A DNA stretch of 64,000 bases from an uncultured Paraglaciecola sp. (GTDB lineage Bacteria; Pseudomonadota; Gammaproteobacteria; Enterobacterales; Alteromonadaceae): the NCBI RefSeq assembly GCF_937123705.1, contig NZ_CAKZKO010000047.1:1-64000 (forward strand). Reading direction: 5' to 3'. Below, piece after piece: positions 48,601 to 57,081 of this stretch; position 1 is the stretch's first letter; each line of letters starts with the position of its first letter. A program made the translations under genes and the position numbers. The notes under the pieces are model-generated. The model was not told where the DNA came from and did no database searches. It worked only from the letters and a program-made list of their open reading frames with translations.

Positions 48601-49326
48601 TTAGATACAGATAATGCTGCTTCTCCCTACAACTCAAGTACCTCTGAAGCAACGGTTGAGACTATCGGCGAAATAGGAGGCCCAGGAACTGAAGGCAACA
48701 AACTCGCAGAAATACGCGATACTGACGCATCAGATACTGGAGAACTTCGATACGCTTTAGGTGACGGTGTTCCTTTAGCACAAGGTCGATTTACCGTAGC
48801 AATCAAACGTTTAGACGACGATCTTGGTAATGGTGATGCCTTTATTACATTATTTAATTCTGATACCAACAATAATGGCGCTATTTTAGACCTACGCATT
48901 AAAGACGATAGTTTTGGTGTGCGCAGTCCAGGTAGTGTCGATACATCAGCGGCCATTGTTATGCTTGATCAATTCATGAATGTAGTCATTACTTGGGAAT
49001 ACCCAGATGGCAACTTAGAAGTTAATCCACTGGTTACCGTTGAAATTGATGGCGTTAGGTTTACAGCCGAAGGCTTTACACCTGACAACGAATCCTTTGG
49101 TGGCGTGACGCATATCTCAGTTAGATTTGGCGATAATGGCGGAACCAGAGAGGCAACAGGTGTGGTATCAGTAGACAACTTTACTATCTACTCCGATACT
49201 GCGGGAACAACCGAAGTCTTCTTTGATAACTTTGAAGCTTATTCTGAAGGCGATTCCCTAGATAATGATAACGCTGTATCCCCTTACAACTCATCAACAT
49301 CTGAAGCGATCGTAGGTATTGAATAA
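45682..49326 (+). CDS. Repeat-rich surface lipoprotein, probable glycan-binding partner
   Basis: A 1214-residue lipoprotein: MFKKTLIPLVITTALVGCG gives a lipobox with Cys18. Residues ~30-110 form an Ig-like domain. Two VCBS-like cadherin-type domains lie at about 352-445 and 690-780. Three copies of a ~215-residue jelly-roll-like module start near residues 460, 801 and 1020; the last two are almost identical. Their motifs are LRYALG, RLDDDLGNGDAFITLF, LDLRIKDD, RFGDN and IYSD.AGTTE. No catalytic motif is seen. It follows the receptor by 96 bp. By analogy with SusD-type partners it may bind glycan on the cell surface; that is inference. Confidence 0.75.
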   Translation: MFKKTLIPLVITTALVGCGSDNAELEGNSRGSIQITGSNFVAGASLSASVSDSDGIQSGTLSYAWSTGVTGNTYTITEADEGSVISVSAVYTDEAGFTEGVGASTTVINPTLNVTAMVVKGPVSGASCDIFAVNSGTAAASSQANGMSSDSGTVTFSDVHFEGPGLVSCTGGTYIDESTGDTLEAPMLRALVNVVEGDETTPAPSYVVSPLTEMAIQAAGADLNGVADATNAINARFGIRFDTTEVVPTAVGVSALGAEGAEDADRYGSVLALLSQLDADDNDNNMSAVLTNLVTSFVDGSFSEASLTAFEMAQTNLQTTSNVAADVDQALLNIIGSSIGYNDDPVTAIIEGVLSATVQNIASEPVTASVSVTDPNFEEDAIVAQSDIVLTYGTFSIGADGGWSYTVDVTNESVADLVVGESVNDTITIASIDGTTAEIKVRVAALTQVVKISDIGNDTGEIRLGVDNLRQGKLSASFSKEVALGSDGNNKDAYITLYGSSGSSAESLIDLRIQGSQTDSEGNAIDPRFLVRNTDSDAYPGDTITSPFIENQFYMVEITWDMDAAEQLTVAINGEVIGGGSFSTAAVVDSDFTDLAQWFADGVRVIQFRFGDNDRTIPFGSFYVDNIEVFSDTTGTVSVFEDNFESYDVGETLDGDSSLYGLAIYSEVAVFDAGDGTSEPTPAAFFGLTAAVASDTTEALTGKVSVIDPDEGEAFIVESMLTGTFGALSMLEDGSFSYALDSTNPTIAALVVGERETDTFTIESIDGTTAELVITITGSIVVNTGANNVAVIIDTNDGDTGELRYALGSNGPLAQGKIEVSVKRLDDDLGNGDAFITLFNSNTNNNGAILDLRIKDDSFGVRSPGSVDTSAATVMLDQFMKVVITWEYPAGNLEVNPLVTVEIDGVRYTAEGFTPDNESFGGVTHVAFRFGDNSGVREATGKFTIDDLVIYSDVAGTTEAFNDDFETYAEGDSLDTDNAASPYNSSTSEATVETIGEIGGPGTEGNKLAEIRDTDASDTGELRYALGDGVPLAQGRFTVAIKRLDDDLGNGDAFITLFNSDTNNNGAILDLRIKDDSFGVRSPGSVDTSAAIVMLDQFMNVVITWEYPDGNLEVNPLVTVEIDGVRFTAEGFTPDNESFGGVTHISVRFGDNGGTREATGVVSVDNFTIYSDTAGTTEVFFDNFEAYSEGDSLDNDNAVSPYNSSTSEAIVGIE
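48082..49313 (+). repeat. Tandem repeat pair inside the lipoprotein gene
   Basis: Two units of about 575 bp begin at 48082 and 48739 (period 657 bp, 219 codons). Their protein products are almost identical over most of their length, while codons differ at many third positions, so the duplication is not brand new or has been shaped by gene conversion. A more diverged third copy begins near 47059. Confidence 0.8.
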
Positions 49327-49742
49327 TACCTTTAGGCATTCTCTGTGTGTAGATAGACAAACATAGAAAATGCATTTTTGTATGATTTACTAGCGTGTAA
49401 AATCATCTAGCAAACATACATCAATAGCATTAAATTAAAAAAGCCCTACTTGGTGAAAACTAGTGGGGCTTTCCAGTTTTTAAATTCAAGCTTTTGATTC
49501 GCAGATAATTAGAAAAGTTTTGTTTTTCAAAAAAGCGGGTAAGTTGTTCATTTAACTGAGGTAAATATATTCCACATGGTTTTACAGTAATCGCTTAACA
49601 AGTCAAAGTATAATCGCTACTACGAGGCTGGACGCACTGACGCGCTTCAGTTTGAGGCCTTAATGATAGCTTTAGGTGAGTTAGTCTTTTTCTAGACTCA
49701 GCTTTTACCTATTTCCCGAAAGCTCATAAACAAATAATAGCG
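49327..49742. other. Intergenic region with an unassigned coding relic
   Basis: Besides the terminator, a plus-strand frame at 49591-49695 encodes SLNKSKYNRYYEAGRTDALQ and then FEALMIALGELVFF before a stop. It has no start codon in place, is richer in GC than its flanks and looks like the end of a lost gene, perhaps part of a mobile element. I cannot name it. Confidence 0.35.
49442..49482 (+). terminator. Terminator after the lipoprotein gene
   Basis: AGCCCTACT (49442-49450) pairs with AGTGGGGCT (49462-49470), with one G-T pair and an 11-nt loop, followed by TTTCCAGTTTTT. The T run is interrupted, so strength is moderate. Confidence 0.6.
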
Positions 49743-50741
49743 TTAGTATTTGTACCCTTCATGAGTGTTGTCTAAATGGTAAAAGGTCGCTTGCACAAAA
49801 TCTTTGAGATTACCGCTATTGTTTTGATTATAAACCCCTGCTTTAAAATACATGAACTGGTTATTTTTCCCATAACCGCTGTCTTTCATATCCACTGTTT
49901 TAGTGATATTCGGCTTGCCTTGGCGAATTAATGTAACGTACAAATTCTCTTCAACAACGGTGATTTTATAACTGAATTTTTCATTTAATGCGATTCCGTC
50001 CTCAGGATCAGTTAGCTTATGTGAGCGAGTCCCAACCATATTTACCCAAATATCATCGCCGTGATTAATTTCATGGGCAAAATAGATAGCGCCTTTCGAA
50101 TTGTTTGGTAGTTTTCGGTAGTAGAGTCGGATTGGTTCATCATCGGTTGCATGGATTTGACCAATAATCACGCGCCCAACCTTCTTCTCATCACCAGTTT
50201 TAGAAACGCGGTTAACAGCTAATGTTGCTTCTAAACTTCCACCAACCGCCGCTGCTTTTTTGCGAGTTGACCCATGCACTGAGCCAAAAACCCAATTATT
50301 TTTGGTCGCCCCGCGGATCTTGACTCGACTGTTACCTCGACGCAGCATTTCTCTAAGCTCGGTTCGAGCATACTTAGTATTCTTTGACGTTTTGGCCCCT
50401 ACATTTGGGCAGGCAAACACCATTCCGCCGTCTTGCGCGGTATAAAATAGAGGCTTTAATTCAAACCCTTTACTGAGTGGCTTTTCGTATATAGTGTCCG
50501 CTTTTAAATCTTCGTTTAAATCGGTAGGTAAGGTGAGTGACCAATCAAGCAAATCAAAATTTTCACTGGGCTTTTTAGATGGATCTAATGTTAACTCGCC
50601 ACCTAATAACACACCATCTGGTAACACTTCGTGTGATTTTGGTATAGCTAAACTAAAAGTTGAAAATAATATAAAAATACTACCAAGTACAATACTCAAA
50701 CAACGGGTTGAAAACTTATAAAAAATGCGTTGCTTAGTCAT
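49743..50741 (-). CDS. Polysaccharide lyase family 7 alginate lyase
   Basis: Alginate lyase cleaves the uronic-acid polymer of brown algae by beta-elimination. A signal or membrane-anchor segment spans about 13-33 (CLSIVLGSIFILFSTFSLA), so it is exported. The PL7 motifs are all present: RTELREML at 126-133, QIH at 195-197 and YFKAGVYNQ at 298-306; Arg, Gln, His and Tyr in them form the active site. Cys111 and others are not obviously paired. It has 332 residues. It faces away from the receptor/lipoprotein pair. Whether it prefers M or G blocks cannot be told; QIH favours broader or G activity over QVH. Confidence 0.9.
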   Translation of the reverse strand: MTKQRIFYKFSTRCLSIVLGSIFILFSTFSLAIPKSHEVLPDGVLLGGELTLDPSKKPSENFDLLDWSLTLPTDLNEDLKADTIYEKPLSKGFELKPLFYTAQDGGMVFACPNVGAKTSKNTKYARTELREMLRRGNSRVKIRGATKNNWVFGSVHGSTRKKAAAVGGSLEATLAVNRVSKTGDEKKVGRVIIGQIHATDDEPIRLYYRKLPNNSKGAIYFAHEINHGDDIWVNMVGTRSHKLTDPEDGIALNEKFSYKITVVEENLYVTLIRQGKPNITKTVDMKDSGYGKNNQFMYFKAGVYNQNNSGNLKDFVQATFYHLDNTHEGYKY

Positions 50742-51134
50742 TTAATTCTTCCCCAGTTACTATTTCTAATAGCTGCAATTTTAGTTATTCGCTTTGTCTA
50801 AATTTTTATTTAAAACCTCACAGCTAGTATATAAGCTTAATTTAGTATATTCACACAATAACTTAGCGGTCGAAATCGTCAATTTAACGACTTAGAAAAA
50901 GATAAAGTGGCCTAAGGCCACTCGCTGGATGTTTTGATATTGCTCGTAAACATCCTAGCGTTCTTGTCTGAAAAATACATTCGTATGCTTTTTCATACCC
51001 AGGTACAAGCAGCTTGCTAGCCACCAACAAATATTTACGTAGCATTAAGCTAACAATTGAAGTGTTGGATTTTTGCCTTCAATAAATATTGTTTTTTACG
51101 AGTTTTTTCAAGCTGATTGATACAAGGAATAGAT
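50742..51134. other. Island right boundary, no intact gene
   Basis: About 390 bp. The lyase promoter is presumably in the left part. At 50874-50915 is the relic of the PspB-like gene's 3' end. The rest shows no gene or clear structure. Confidence 0.4.
50874..50915 (+). repeat. Relic of the PspB-like gene 3' end (island boundary)
   Basis: The 42 bp encode NRQFNDLEKDKVA and a TAA stop, identical in protein to the end of the gene at 41491-41733 (copy at 41692-41733). The DNA copies differ at five third positions, all synonymous. Upstream of the relic the similarity stops at once. It marks the right end of a 9.1-kb segment bearing the alginate genes. Confidence 0.7.
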
Positions 51135-51545
51135 ATGGATACTAGTACTTCTCATACTGCAAACATCGAAAATAATGCCAGCCTTGCAACAGGGTATAAC
51201 TTCGAATTTTCTCACGATGGTAAGATAATACGAGCTGTTGGCTCAGCGCTATCAGGTAAAGAGCAGGTGTTTTGTAATGATCAATTGGTTGCCAGTAAAC
51301 GCTCTTTAGGCATTAAGTCCCGGCTCCCTTTTGAATTAGACAACAACCAATATGAAGTTGAATTTAAAGCGACCAATTTTTTTACGGGAGAAATACAGTG
51401 CTCACTGCTAAAAGGTGGGGCACTAATTGAAAGCCAGAAACAAACCATAGACAAAAAATACCAAGTGACTGGCAAAACTAAAACACTGTTTATTGTTTCG
51501 CAAGTGGCTTTTGTTGGCTTACTTATGTATTGGGCGATAAAATAA
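51135..51545 (+). CDS. Small C-tail membrane protein, unknown
   Basis: Unrecognised 136-residue protein. Residues 1-115 look like a beta-rich soluble domain (IIRAVGSALSGKEQVFCNDQ, GIKSRLPFELDNNQYEVEF in outline). A single transmembrane helix near 117-134 (LFIVSQVAFVGLLMYWAI) ends the protein, so it is probably tail-anchored. The ATG at 51135 has AAGGA 8 nt upstream; a TTG at 51117 is not needed. It is convergent with the acyltransferase gene. Confidence 0.7.
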   Translation: MDTSTSHTANIENNASLATGYNFEFSHDGKIIRAVGSALSGKEQVFCNDQLVASKRSLGIKSRLPFELDNNQYEVEFKATNFFTGEIQCSLLKGGALIESQKQTIDKKYQVTGKTKTLFIVSQVAFVGLLMYWAIK

Positions 51546-51562
51546 CTTTGCTTAATAAAGTC

Positions 51563-52702
51563 TTAGGCTATCTTTCTGTTATAAGCGCAAGCGTACATAT
51601 TCAGTAACTTGCTTTGTTCAGCGCTAGATAAATTCACTAACCTAGACTCTAAGTATGCCTTTGCCGCTTGAGCATGTTGGTCAGACTCAATCTGGCCATC
51701 CAGTTGTTTATTTATAACATTACCAAGCATTTGAGCGGCCATTGGGCCTGTTGAAAAAGCTTGGTACCCTTCAAGAATTTCGTTGTCTATGTGTTCTGCG
51801 GCTTCTTTGGCGTTGGCAAACTCAGCTGACACTAGATCTCCAAAGTGCATATGCACCCTGCCCTTTTGGCCAGTAATACCGTTGACTATGCTGGTAACAT
51901 CTTCGTTGTCAGGTTTGTCATAATTGCCATCCCCCTCCATTTTCTGTAATTCTTTGGCTTTGCTGATATCACAGGGATCAAATTCATATGAGATAGACAC
52001 AGGCACTATACGCAAGGTACGAATATAATCTGAAAACTCTGTGCCTTTAGGTTTATTTAATGCCAGCATAGACAAAATGGCTGGGTTAGTGATGTCGTTG
52101 CCATCTTTTGCCCTGCCTTCTCTTTGGGCAATCCATATATGTTGCTGCTCGGTATTCAGGCTAAATTCGATATACTCACTTAACAGCTTGGCAGCTGATA
52201 GCTTTTCTCTTCTGTCGGTGGCTGAACGTTTAACGATAAAACATTTGTTAAGTCTAATTAGATCGGCAACCCAATCTTTCTTAAGTAAGTTATCACCTAC
52301 AGCGATGCGCACTGTGTCTTGCTCATGGGTATGTAGCGCCCAATTGACAAAAGCAGGATCTAGGGCAATATCCCTATGATTGCTCATAAACAAACAGGCC
52401 TGTGATAAGTCCAGTTTATCTAAACCCGTAACAGTAAAGGATGTAGTAGTGGTATTGATCATGCGCTGCATATAAGGCTCAACTAAGCGCTGAAAACCTC
52501 TAAGGGTGTTAATTTTAGCTATTTGCTTAATAATGTATCTGCGGGTAATCAGGCCTAATAAAGGCCGCATAAAATTTGGCCAAGCACTGAATTTAAAAGC
52601 CACCAAACTGTAAATAAACTCTTTATTATTAAAGAGCTTAGGCAGTATTACAGACAAATCTGCATCATCAAAGGGGCGAATGGAATCAAATTTAGTTGAC
52701 AT
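51563..52702 (-). CDS. PlsC-like glycerol acyltransferase family protein
   Basis: A 379-residue protein of the phospholipid/glycerol acyltransferase superfamily. The first block reads SNHRDIALDPAF: His and Asp are separated by five residues rather than the usual four, a form I associate with a subfamily carrying NHRD. A block-III-like element is IWIAQREGRAKDG near 195. It likely acylates a lipid precursor at the inner membrane. The yaeQ stop overlaps the region of the start; I use the ATG at 52702, but 52714 is also possible. It is cotranscribed after yaeQ. Confidence 0.75.
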   Translation of the reverse strand: MSTKFDSIRPFDDADLSVILPKLFNNKEFIYSLVAFKFSAWPNFMRPLLGLITRRYIIKQIAKINTLRGFQRLVEPYMQRMINTTTTSFTVTGLDKLDLSQACLFMSNHRDIALDPAFVNWALHTHEQDTVRIAVGDNLLKKDWVADLIRLNKCFIVKRSATDRREKLSAAKLLSEYIEFSLNTEQQHIWIAQREGRAKDGNDITNPAILSMLALNKPKGTEFSDYIRTLRIVPVSISYEFDPCDISKAKELQKMEGDGNYDKPDNEDVTSIVNGITGQKGRVHMHFGDLVSAEFANAKEAAEHIDNEILEGYQAFSTGPMAAQMLGNVINKQLDGQIESDQHAQAAKAYLESRLVNLSSAEQSKLLNMYACAYNRKIA

Positions 52703-52703
52703 A

Positions 52704-53258
52704 TTAATCTTCATTTAATTGTAAAGCTTGCCAGCTTACTTCTACTTGCTGATGCTCCGCAGCGATATAGGCAGACTCGCCGCTTAAGGTCACCGACAAG
52801 TCCATAGTACGAGCAAGCATACCACTTAACGCTTGAACTTCTGGCCAATCAAAACTAAATACATTAACCTGCAAAGTGCAAAATTGCCCTTGGGATTCTT
52901 TCCACCATACATTGGATTTTGAATTAAAACTGTAAACATAAGTGTGTTTTGCCAATCGGCAACTTTTTTTGATCCGATCAAAACTGGGCTCGCCCACGTC
53001 TATCCACAGGTGGAGTTGGTCATCAAAGCCTCGTACCCATATATCTGGTTCATCAATTGCACTTAATCCTTTAGTAAATGCCATCAATTTTTCATCATCT
53101 TGATAGGCATGTAAACAGAAGGCTAATACCCGCACCATCATTCGTTCTATGGTTTCAGATGGATGTAATGCTACAGTCAAATTAAGGGTATCGAAATAGT
53201 CATGATTAAGATCAGATACAGAAAGTTTGAATTTGTAAATAGTTGGCTTTAACGCCAT
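52704..53258 (-). CDS. yaeQ: YaeQ family protein
   Basis: A 184-residue member of the YaeQ family, whose fold resembles PD-(D/E)XK nucleases but whose biochemical role is not settled. It has the family start MALKPTIYKFKLSVSDLN, the segment HPSETIERMMVRVLAF, the DEPDIWVRG...LWIDVGEPSFDRIKKSCR block (outline) and VWWKESQGQF. Length and order match E. coli YaeQ (181). It lies upstream of the acyltransferase gene with overlapping ends, an operon. Confidence 0.9.
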   Translation of the reverse strand: MALKPTIYKFKLSVSDLNHDYFDTLNLTVALHPSETIERMMVRVLAFCLHAYQDDEKLMAFTKGLSAIDEPDIWVRGFDDQLHLWIDVGEPSFDRIKKSCRLAKHTYVYSFNSKSNVWWKESQGQFCTLQVNVFSFDWPEVQALSGMLARTMDLSVTLSGESAYIAAEHQQVEVSWQALQLNED

Positions 53259-53305
53259 AAGTCAATGCGCCCAGAGTGTTAAGTCAGTTTAGATAAGCAA
53301 GCCTA

Positions 53306-53764
53306 TTATGATAGCTTCATTTCTACAAGCGAAGCCTGAAACCCTAACTTTTGATAAGCTTTTAATGCAGAACTATTTTCTGCATAGGCTTCAAGGTAAA
53401 AATCCTGCATACCTTGGGTTTTACCCCAAGCGATTAATGCCTGAATAACCCGTTGATTGATCCCCTGGCCTCTATGGGTAGGCGCAACATACATAAAACC
53501 AAGATACGCATGTAAGTCATGGGTCAAATGCGCTTTTGAGGTCTTAATACGTGCATAACCAGAGCCCACTATCCTGCCGTTGTCATCGGCCACCATAACG
53601 GTAGAGTCATGGCCTTCAATCAGCTGTTTGATATCATAATAACAAATATGCTCAGACTTTAAGGCGTCATTAAAAGGGCGCTCTGTGGCAATAATACCTT
53701 GTTCAAACTCTTTTAGTACTGGCAAGTCTGCAAGCACTGCATCTCTAATTATTATGGTTGCCAT
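53306..53764 (-). CDS. GNAT-family N-acetyltransferase
   Basis: A 152-residue acetyltransferase of the GNAT fold. The acetyl-CoA motif is in VAPTHRGQGINQRVIQALI (Q/R-X-X-G-X-G near residue 97). The C-terminal motif is ENSSALKAYQKLGFQ. It is similar to small-molecule or protein N-acetyltransferases, but its substrate is unknown. It lies 41 bp after guaA on the same strand and may be read through from it. Confidence 0.82.
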   Translation of the reverse strand: MATIIIRDAVLADLPVLKEFEQGIIATERPFNDALKSEHICYYDIKQLIEGHDSTVMVADDNGRIVGSGYARIKTSKAHLTHDLHAYLGFMYVAPTHRGQGINQRVIQALIAWGKTQGMQDFYLEAYAENSSALKAYQKLGFQASLVEMKLS

Positions 53765-53805
53765 AGCGCTTTTGGGCCTTCTTACTTATTTTTGTTGCAG
53801 TGAGA

Positions 53806-55383
53806 TTATTCCCACTCAATAGTCGCGGGAGGTTTGCCAGAAACATCGTAAACCACCCGTGATATACCATCTATTTCATTGATAATTCGATTCGATACTT
53901 TACCCAAAAAATCATAGGGCAAATGTGCCCAGTGCGCAGTCATAAAGTCGATGGTTTCTACGGCTCTTAAGGACACCACCCAGTCGTATTTACGCACATC
54001 GCCCATTACGCCAACAGACTTCACCGGCAAAAACACGGTAAAAGCTTGACTGACTTTTTGGTATAAATCGGCGGCGTGTAATTCTTCAATAAATATCGCA
54101 TCGGCGCGGCGCAGTAAGTCGCAATATTCCTTCTTCACTTCACCTAGCACCCGCACTCCTAATCCTGGTCCTGGGAAAGGATGGCGATATAACATGTCGT
54201 AAGGTAAACCTAATTCTAACCCAACTTTACGCACTTCATCTTTAAATAATTCACGTAACGGCTCGACTAAACCCATCTTCATATCATCTGGTAAGCCACC
54301 CACATTGTGATGAGATTTAATCACATGGGCTTTACCCGTTGCCGATGCAGCTGACTCAATGACATCAGGGTAGATAGTGCCTTGGGCTAACCATTTAGCA
54401 TCCACCAGCTTCTTAGACTCTTCATCAAACACTTCCACAAATATGCGGCCAATGATCTTACGTTTTGCCTCAGGCTCATCGGTGCCAGCAAGGGCATCAA
54501 TAAACCGGTCTTCGGCATCGATCTTGCGAATATTTAAACCAAAGTGGTCGCCAAACATATCCATTACTTGTTGGCCTTCGTTCAGCCGCAGTAAACCGTT
54601 ATCCACAAATACGCAGGTCAGGTTTTTGCCAATTGCACGATGTAACAGCATCGCCACAACAGAAGAGTCAACACCACCAGATAGACCTAAGATCACTTGG
54701 TCATCACCGATTTGTTTTTTCATTTTTTCGATAGCGTCTTCGATTATGGCAGCTGGAGTCCAAAGTTTTTCACAACCACATATATCCAACACAAAGTGCG
54801 AAAGAATTCGTTCACCTTGGCGAGTATGGGTCACTTCTGGATGAAACTGCACGCCGTAAAATTGTTTTTCTTTATTGACAAAAGCGGCAAAGGGGCAACT
54901 TTCTGTCTTGGCCGTGGTTTCAAATCCGGCAGGCGCGGCGCTGACTTTATCACCATGGCTCATCCACACATCGAGTAAGGCATTGCCGTTGGCTCCGACA
55001 TGATCTTCAATGTTGTTAAACAAAGGCATATCGCCAACCACTTCAACCTGTGCATAACCAAACTCACGTTTATTTGAGCCTTGCACCGCTCCACCAAGTT
55101 GCTCGGCCATTACCTGCATGCCATAACAAATACCCAACACAGGCACGCCGGCTTGGTACACATATTCTGGTGCTCTGGGTGAATTATCGGCATGCACCGA
55201 CTCTGGGCCGCCCGATAAAATAATACCGTTGGGGTTAAAGGCACGAATTTGCTCTTCGCTCACATCCCATGCCCAAAGTTCACAATACACCCCAATCTCT
55301 CGAACACGGCGCGCTATTAATTGGGTATATTGAGATCCAAAATCGAGGATCAAAATACGTTGGTCATGGATATCTAAGCTCAT
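53806..55383 (-). CDS. guaA: GMP synthase (glutamine-hydrolysing) GuaA
   Basis: GuaA converts XMP to GMP with glutamine and ATP. The glutamine amidotransferase half has catalytic Cys in [15 protein letters not shown] and His in [11 protein letters not shown]. The synthetase half has the PP-loop [13 protein letters not shown] and the C-terminal dimerisation domain (PPATIEWE at the end). It has 525 residues, as in E. coli. It is second in the guaBA operon, 76 bp after guaB. Confidence 0.97.
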   Translation of the reverse strand: MSLDIHDQRILILDFGSQYTQLIARRVREIGVYCELWAWDVSEEQIRAFNPNGIILSGGPESVHADNSPRAPEYVYQAGVPVLGICYGMQVMAEQLGGAVQGSNKREFGYAQVEVVGDMPLFNNIEDHVGANGNALLDVWMSHGDKVSAAPAGFETTAKTESCPFAAFVNKEKQFYGVQFHPEVTHTRQGERILSHFVLDICGCEKLWTPAAIIEDAIEKMKKQIGDDQVILGLSGGVDSSVVAMLLHRAIGKNLTCVFVDNGLLRLNEGQQVMDMFGDHFGLNIRKIDAEDRFIDALAGTDEPEAKRKIIGRIFVEVFDEESKKLVDAKWLAQGTIYPDVIESAASATGKAHVIKSHHNVGGLPDDMKMGLVEPLRELFKDEVRKVGLELGLPYDMLYRHPFPGPGLGVRVLGEVKKEYCDLLRRADAIFIEELHAADLYQKVSQAFTVFLPVKSVGVMGDVRKYDWVVSLRAVETIDFMTAHWAHLPYDFLGKVSNRIINEIDGISRVVYDVSGKPPATIEWE

Positions 55384-55459
55384 ATGAGTACTCTTTTAAA
55401 ATAAATTGAATGTGTAAGTTGTTCTATCCCTCAACAACTTACATTTAAGCTATTGCAAA

Positions 55460-56929
55460 CTAGCCTAAACGGTAGTTTGGCGCTTCTTTTGTGATGCTGA
55501 CATCATGCACATGAGACTCACCCATACCGGCAGCTGTCACTTTGACAAACTGTGGTTTAGTGCGCAATTCTTCGATTGTAGCACTGCCTGTTAACCCCAT
55601 TGCAGAGCGTAAACCACCCATCTGTTGATGGATTATATTGGCGATGGGCCCTTTATAAGCAACACGACCTTCTATACCTTCTGGCACTAGTTTTTCAGCA
55701 CTTTTACTGTCTTGGAAATAGCGATCAGATGAACCATTGTTTTGATCCATCGCTCCTAATGAGCCCATCCCCCGATAAGACTTATAGTAACGACCTTGGT
55801 ATAACTCCACCTCGCCTGGCGCTTCTTCAGTGCCCGCCAACATACTGCCAACCATCACCGAACTGGCACCTGCCACTAAGGCTTTGGCGATATCACCAGA
55901 AAAACGAATGCCGCCATCTGCAATAACCGGTACATCGGTACCTTTAAGGGCTTCAACTGCATCAGATACCGCGGTTATTTGCGGTACGCCGCAACCTGTG
56001 ACAATACGGGTGGTACAGATTGAACCTGGGCCTATACCTACTTTAACTGCATCAACACCAGCATCGGCTAAGGCTTTAGCACCCTCACCTGTAGCCACAT
56101 TACCGGCAATAATTTGTACATCTGGATAGTCTTGGCGCACTTTTGTGACGCGGTCGATAACACCTTGAGAATGTCCATGAGAAGTATCGATTAGCAACAC
56201 ATCCACTCCAGCATCGATTAACGCTTTGATACGTTCATCGGTTCCAGGTCCTACACTCACTGCGGCGCCGACACGTAGGCGACCGAACTCATCTTTACAA
56301 GCATTGGGTTTACTTTCGGCTTTTTGGAAGTCTTTCACAGTGATCATGCCAGTCAGTTTGAAGGCATCATCGACTACAAGGATTTTTTCGATACGGTGTT
56401 CGTGCATTAATTCAAGCACTTGTTCAGAAGCCGCGCCTTCTTTAACTGTCACTAAATCGTCTTTTTTCGTCATTACGTTAGAAATAGGCTGGTTTAGGCT
56501 ATTTTCAAAACGTAAATCTCGACCCGTCACTATACCAATTAGATTGTTATCTGCATCCACCACAGGAAACCCAGAAAATCCATGCTGTTTACTCAAGGCA
56601 TTAATTTCACCAATAGTAGCCGTGGGTAAAACGGTAACGGGATCAGACACCACGCCACTTTCGTATTTTTTTACCATGCGCACATGTTCGGCTTGTTGTT
56701 CAGGCGTCATGTTTTTATGAATAAAGCCGATACCGCCTTCTTGAGCTAGGGCAATGGCTAAACGCGCCTCAGAAACAGTATCCATGGCGGCAGAAACTAG
56801 GGGGATATTTAAGTTTACACCACGAGTCAATCTGGTATTGAGATTGGCGGTATGGGGGAGAACAGTTGAGTGCCCAGGCACTAACAAAACATCATCAAAC
56901 GTAAGGGCTTCTTTGGCTATTCTTAACAT
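55460..56929 (-). CDS. guaB: Inosine-5'-monophosphate dehydrogenase GuaB
   Basis: GuaB oxidises IMP to XMP, the first step towards GMP. It has a TIM barrel with the catalytic-loop Cys in [13 protein letters not shown], and a two-CBS Bateman insert (about 95-205, [31 protein letters not shown]). The flap region includes [13 protein letters not shown]. It has 489 residues, near the 488 of E. coli. AGGTGA lies 6 nt before the ATG. It is divergent from xseA, the usual arrangement. Confidence 0.97.
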   Translation of the reverse strand: MLRIAKEALTFDDVLLVPGHSTVLPHTANLNTRLTRGVNLNIPLVSAAMDTVSEARLAIALAQEGGIGFIHKNMTPEQQAEHVRMVKKYESGVVSDPVTVLPTATIGEINALSKQHGFSGFPVVDADNNLIGIVTGRDLRFENSLNQPISNVMTKKDDLVTVKEGAASEQVLELMHEHRIEKILVVDDAFKLTGMITVKDFQKAESKPNACKDEFGRLRVGAAVSVGPGTDERIKALIDAGVDVLLIDTSHGHSQGVIDRVTKVRQDYPDVQIIAGNVATGEGAKALADAGVDAVKVGIGPGSICTTRIVTGCGVPQITAVSDAVEALKGTDVPVIADGGIRFSGDIAKALVAGASSVMVGSMLAGTEEAPGEVELYQGRYYKSYRGMGSLGAMDQNNGSSDRYFQDSKSAEKLVPEGIEGRVAYKGPIANIIHQQMGGLRSAMGLTGSATIEELRTKPQFVKVTAAGMGESHVHDVSITKEAPNYRLG

Positions 56930-57081
56930 GCAATATCACCTATAAATGCGGTTTTAATTGCGGCGCAATTCTAGCTGCTTTAGGCATGGCCGTCTAGATA
57001 AATATCACAGGATTTCTCTCAAAATCACTGCTAATTCAGGTAAACTTCTTAGCAATGTTTTTTTAGAGAATCCAGCCGTCA

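Noticed and set aside
48123..48956. Long minus-strand open frames opposite the lipoprotein repeats
   Set aside because: They mirror the codon pattern of the plus-strand gene, are Ser/Pro/Leu-rich and lack ribosome-binding sites; they are shadows.
48082..49313. Regularly spaced repeats as a possible CRISPR-like array
   Set aside because: The repeats are ~575 bp long, in frame, and encode protein modules. There are no short spacers or cas genes.
41692..50915. The 42-bp repeats as phage attachment sites
   Set aside because: No integrase, excisionase or phage gene lies between them, and the copies differ at synonymous sites, which site-specific integration would not produce.
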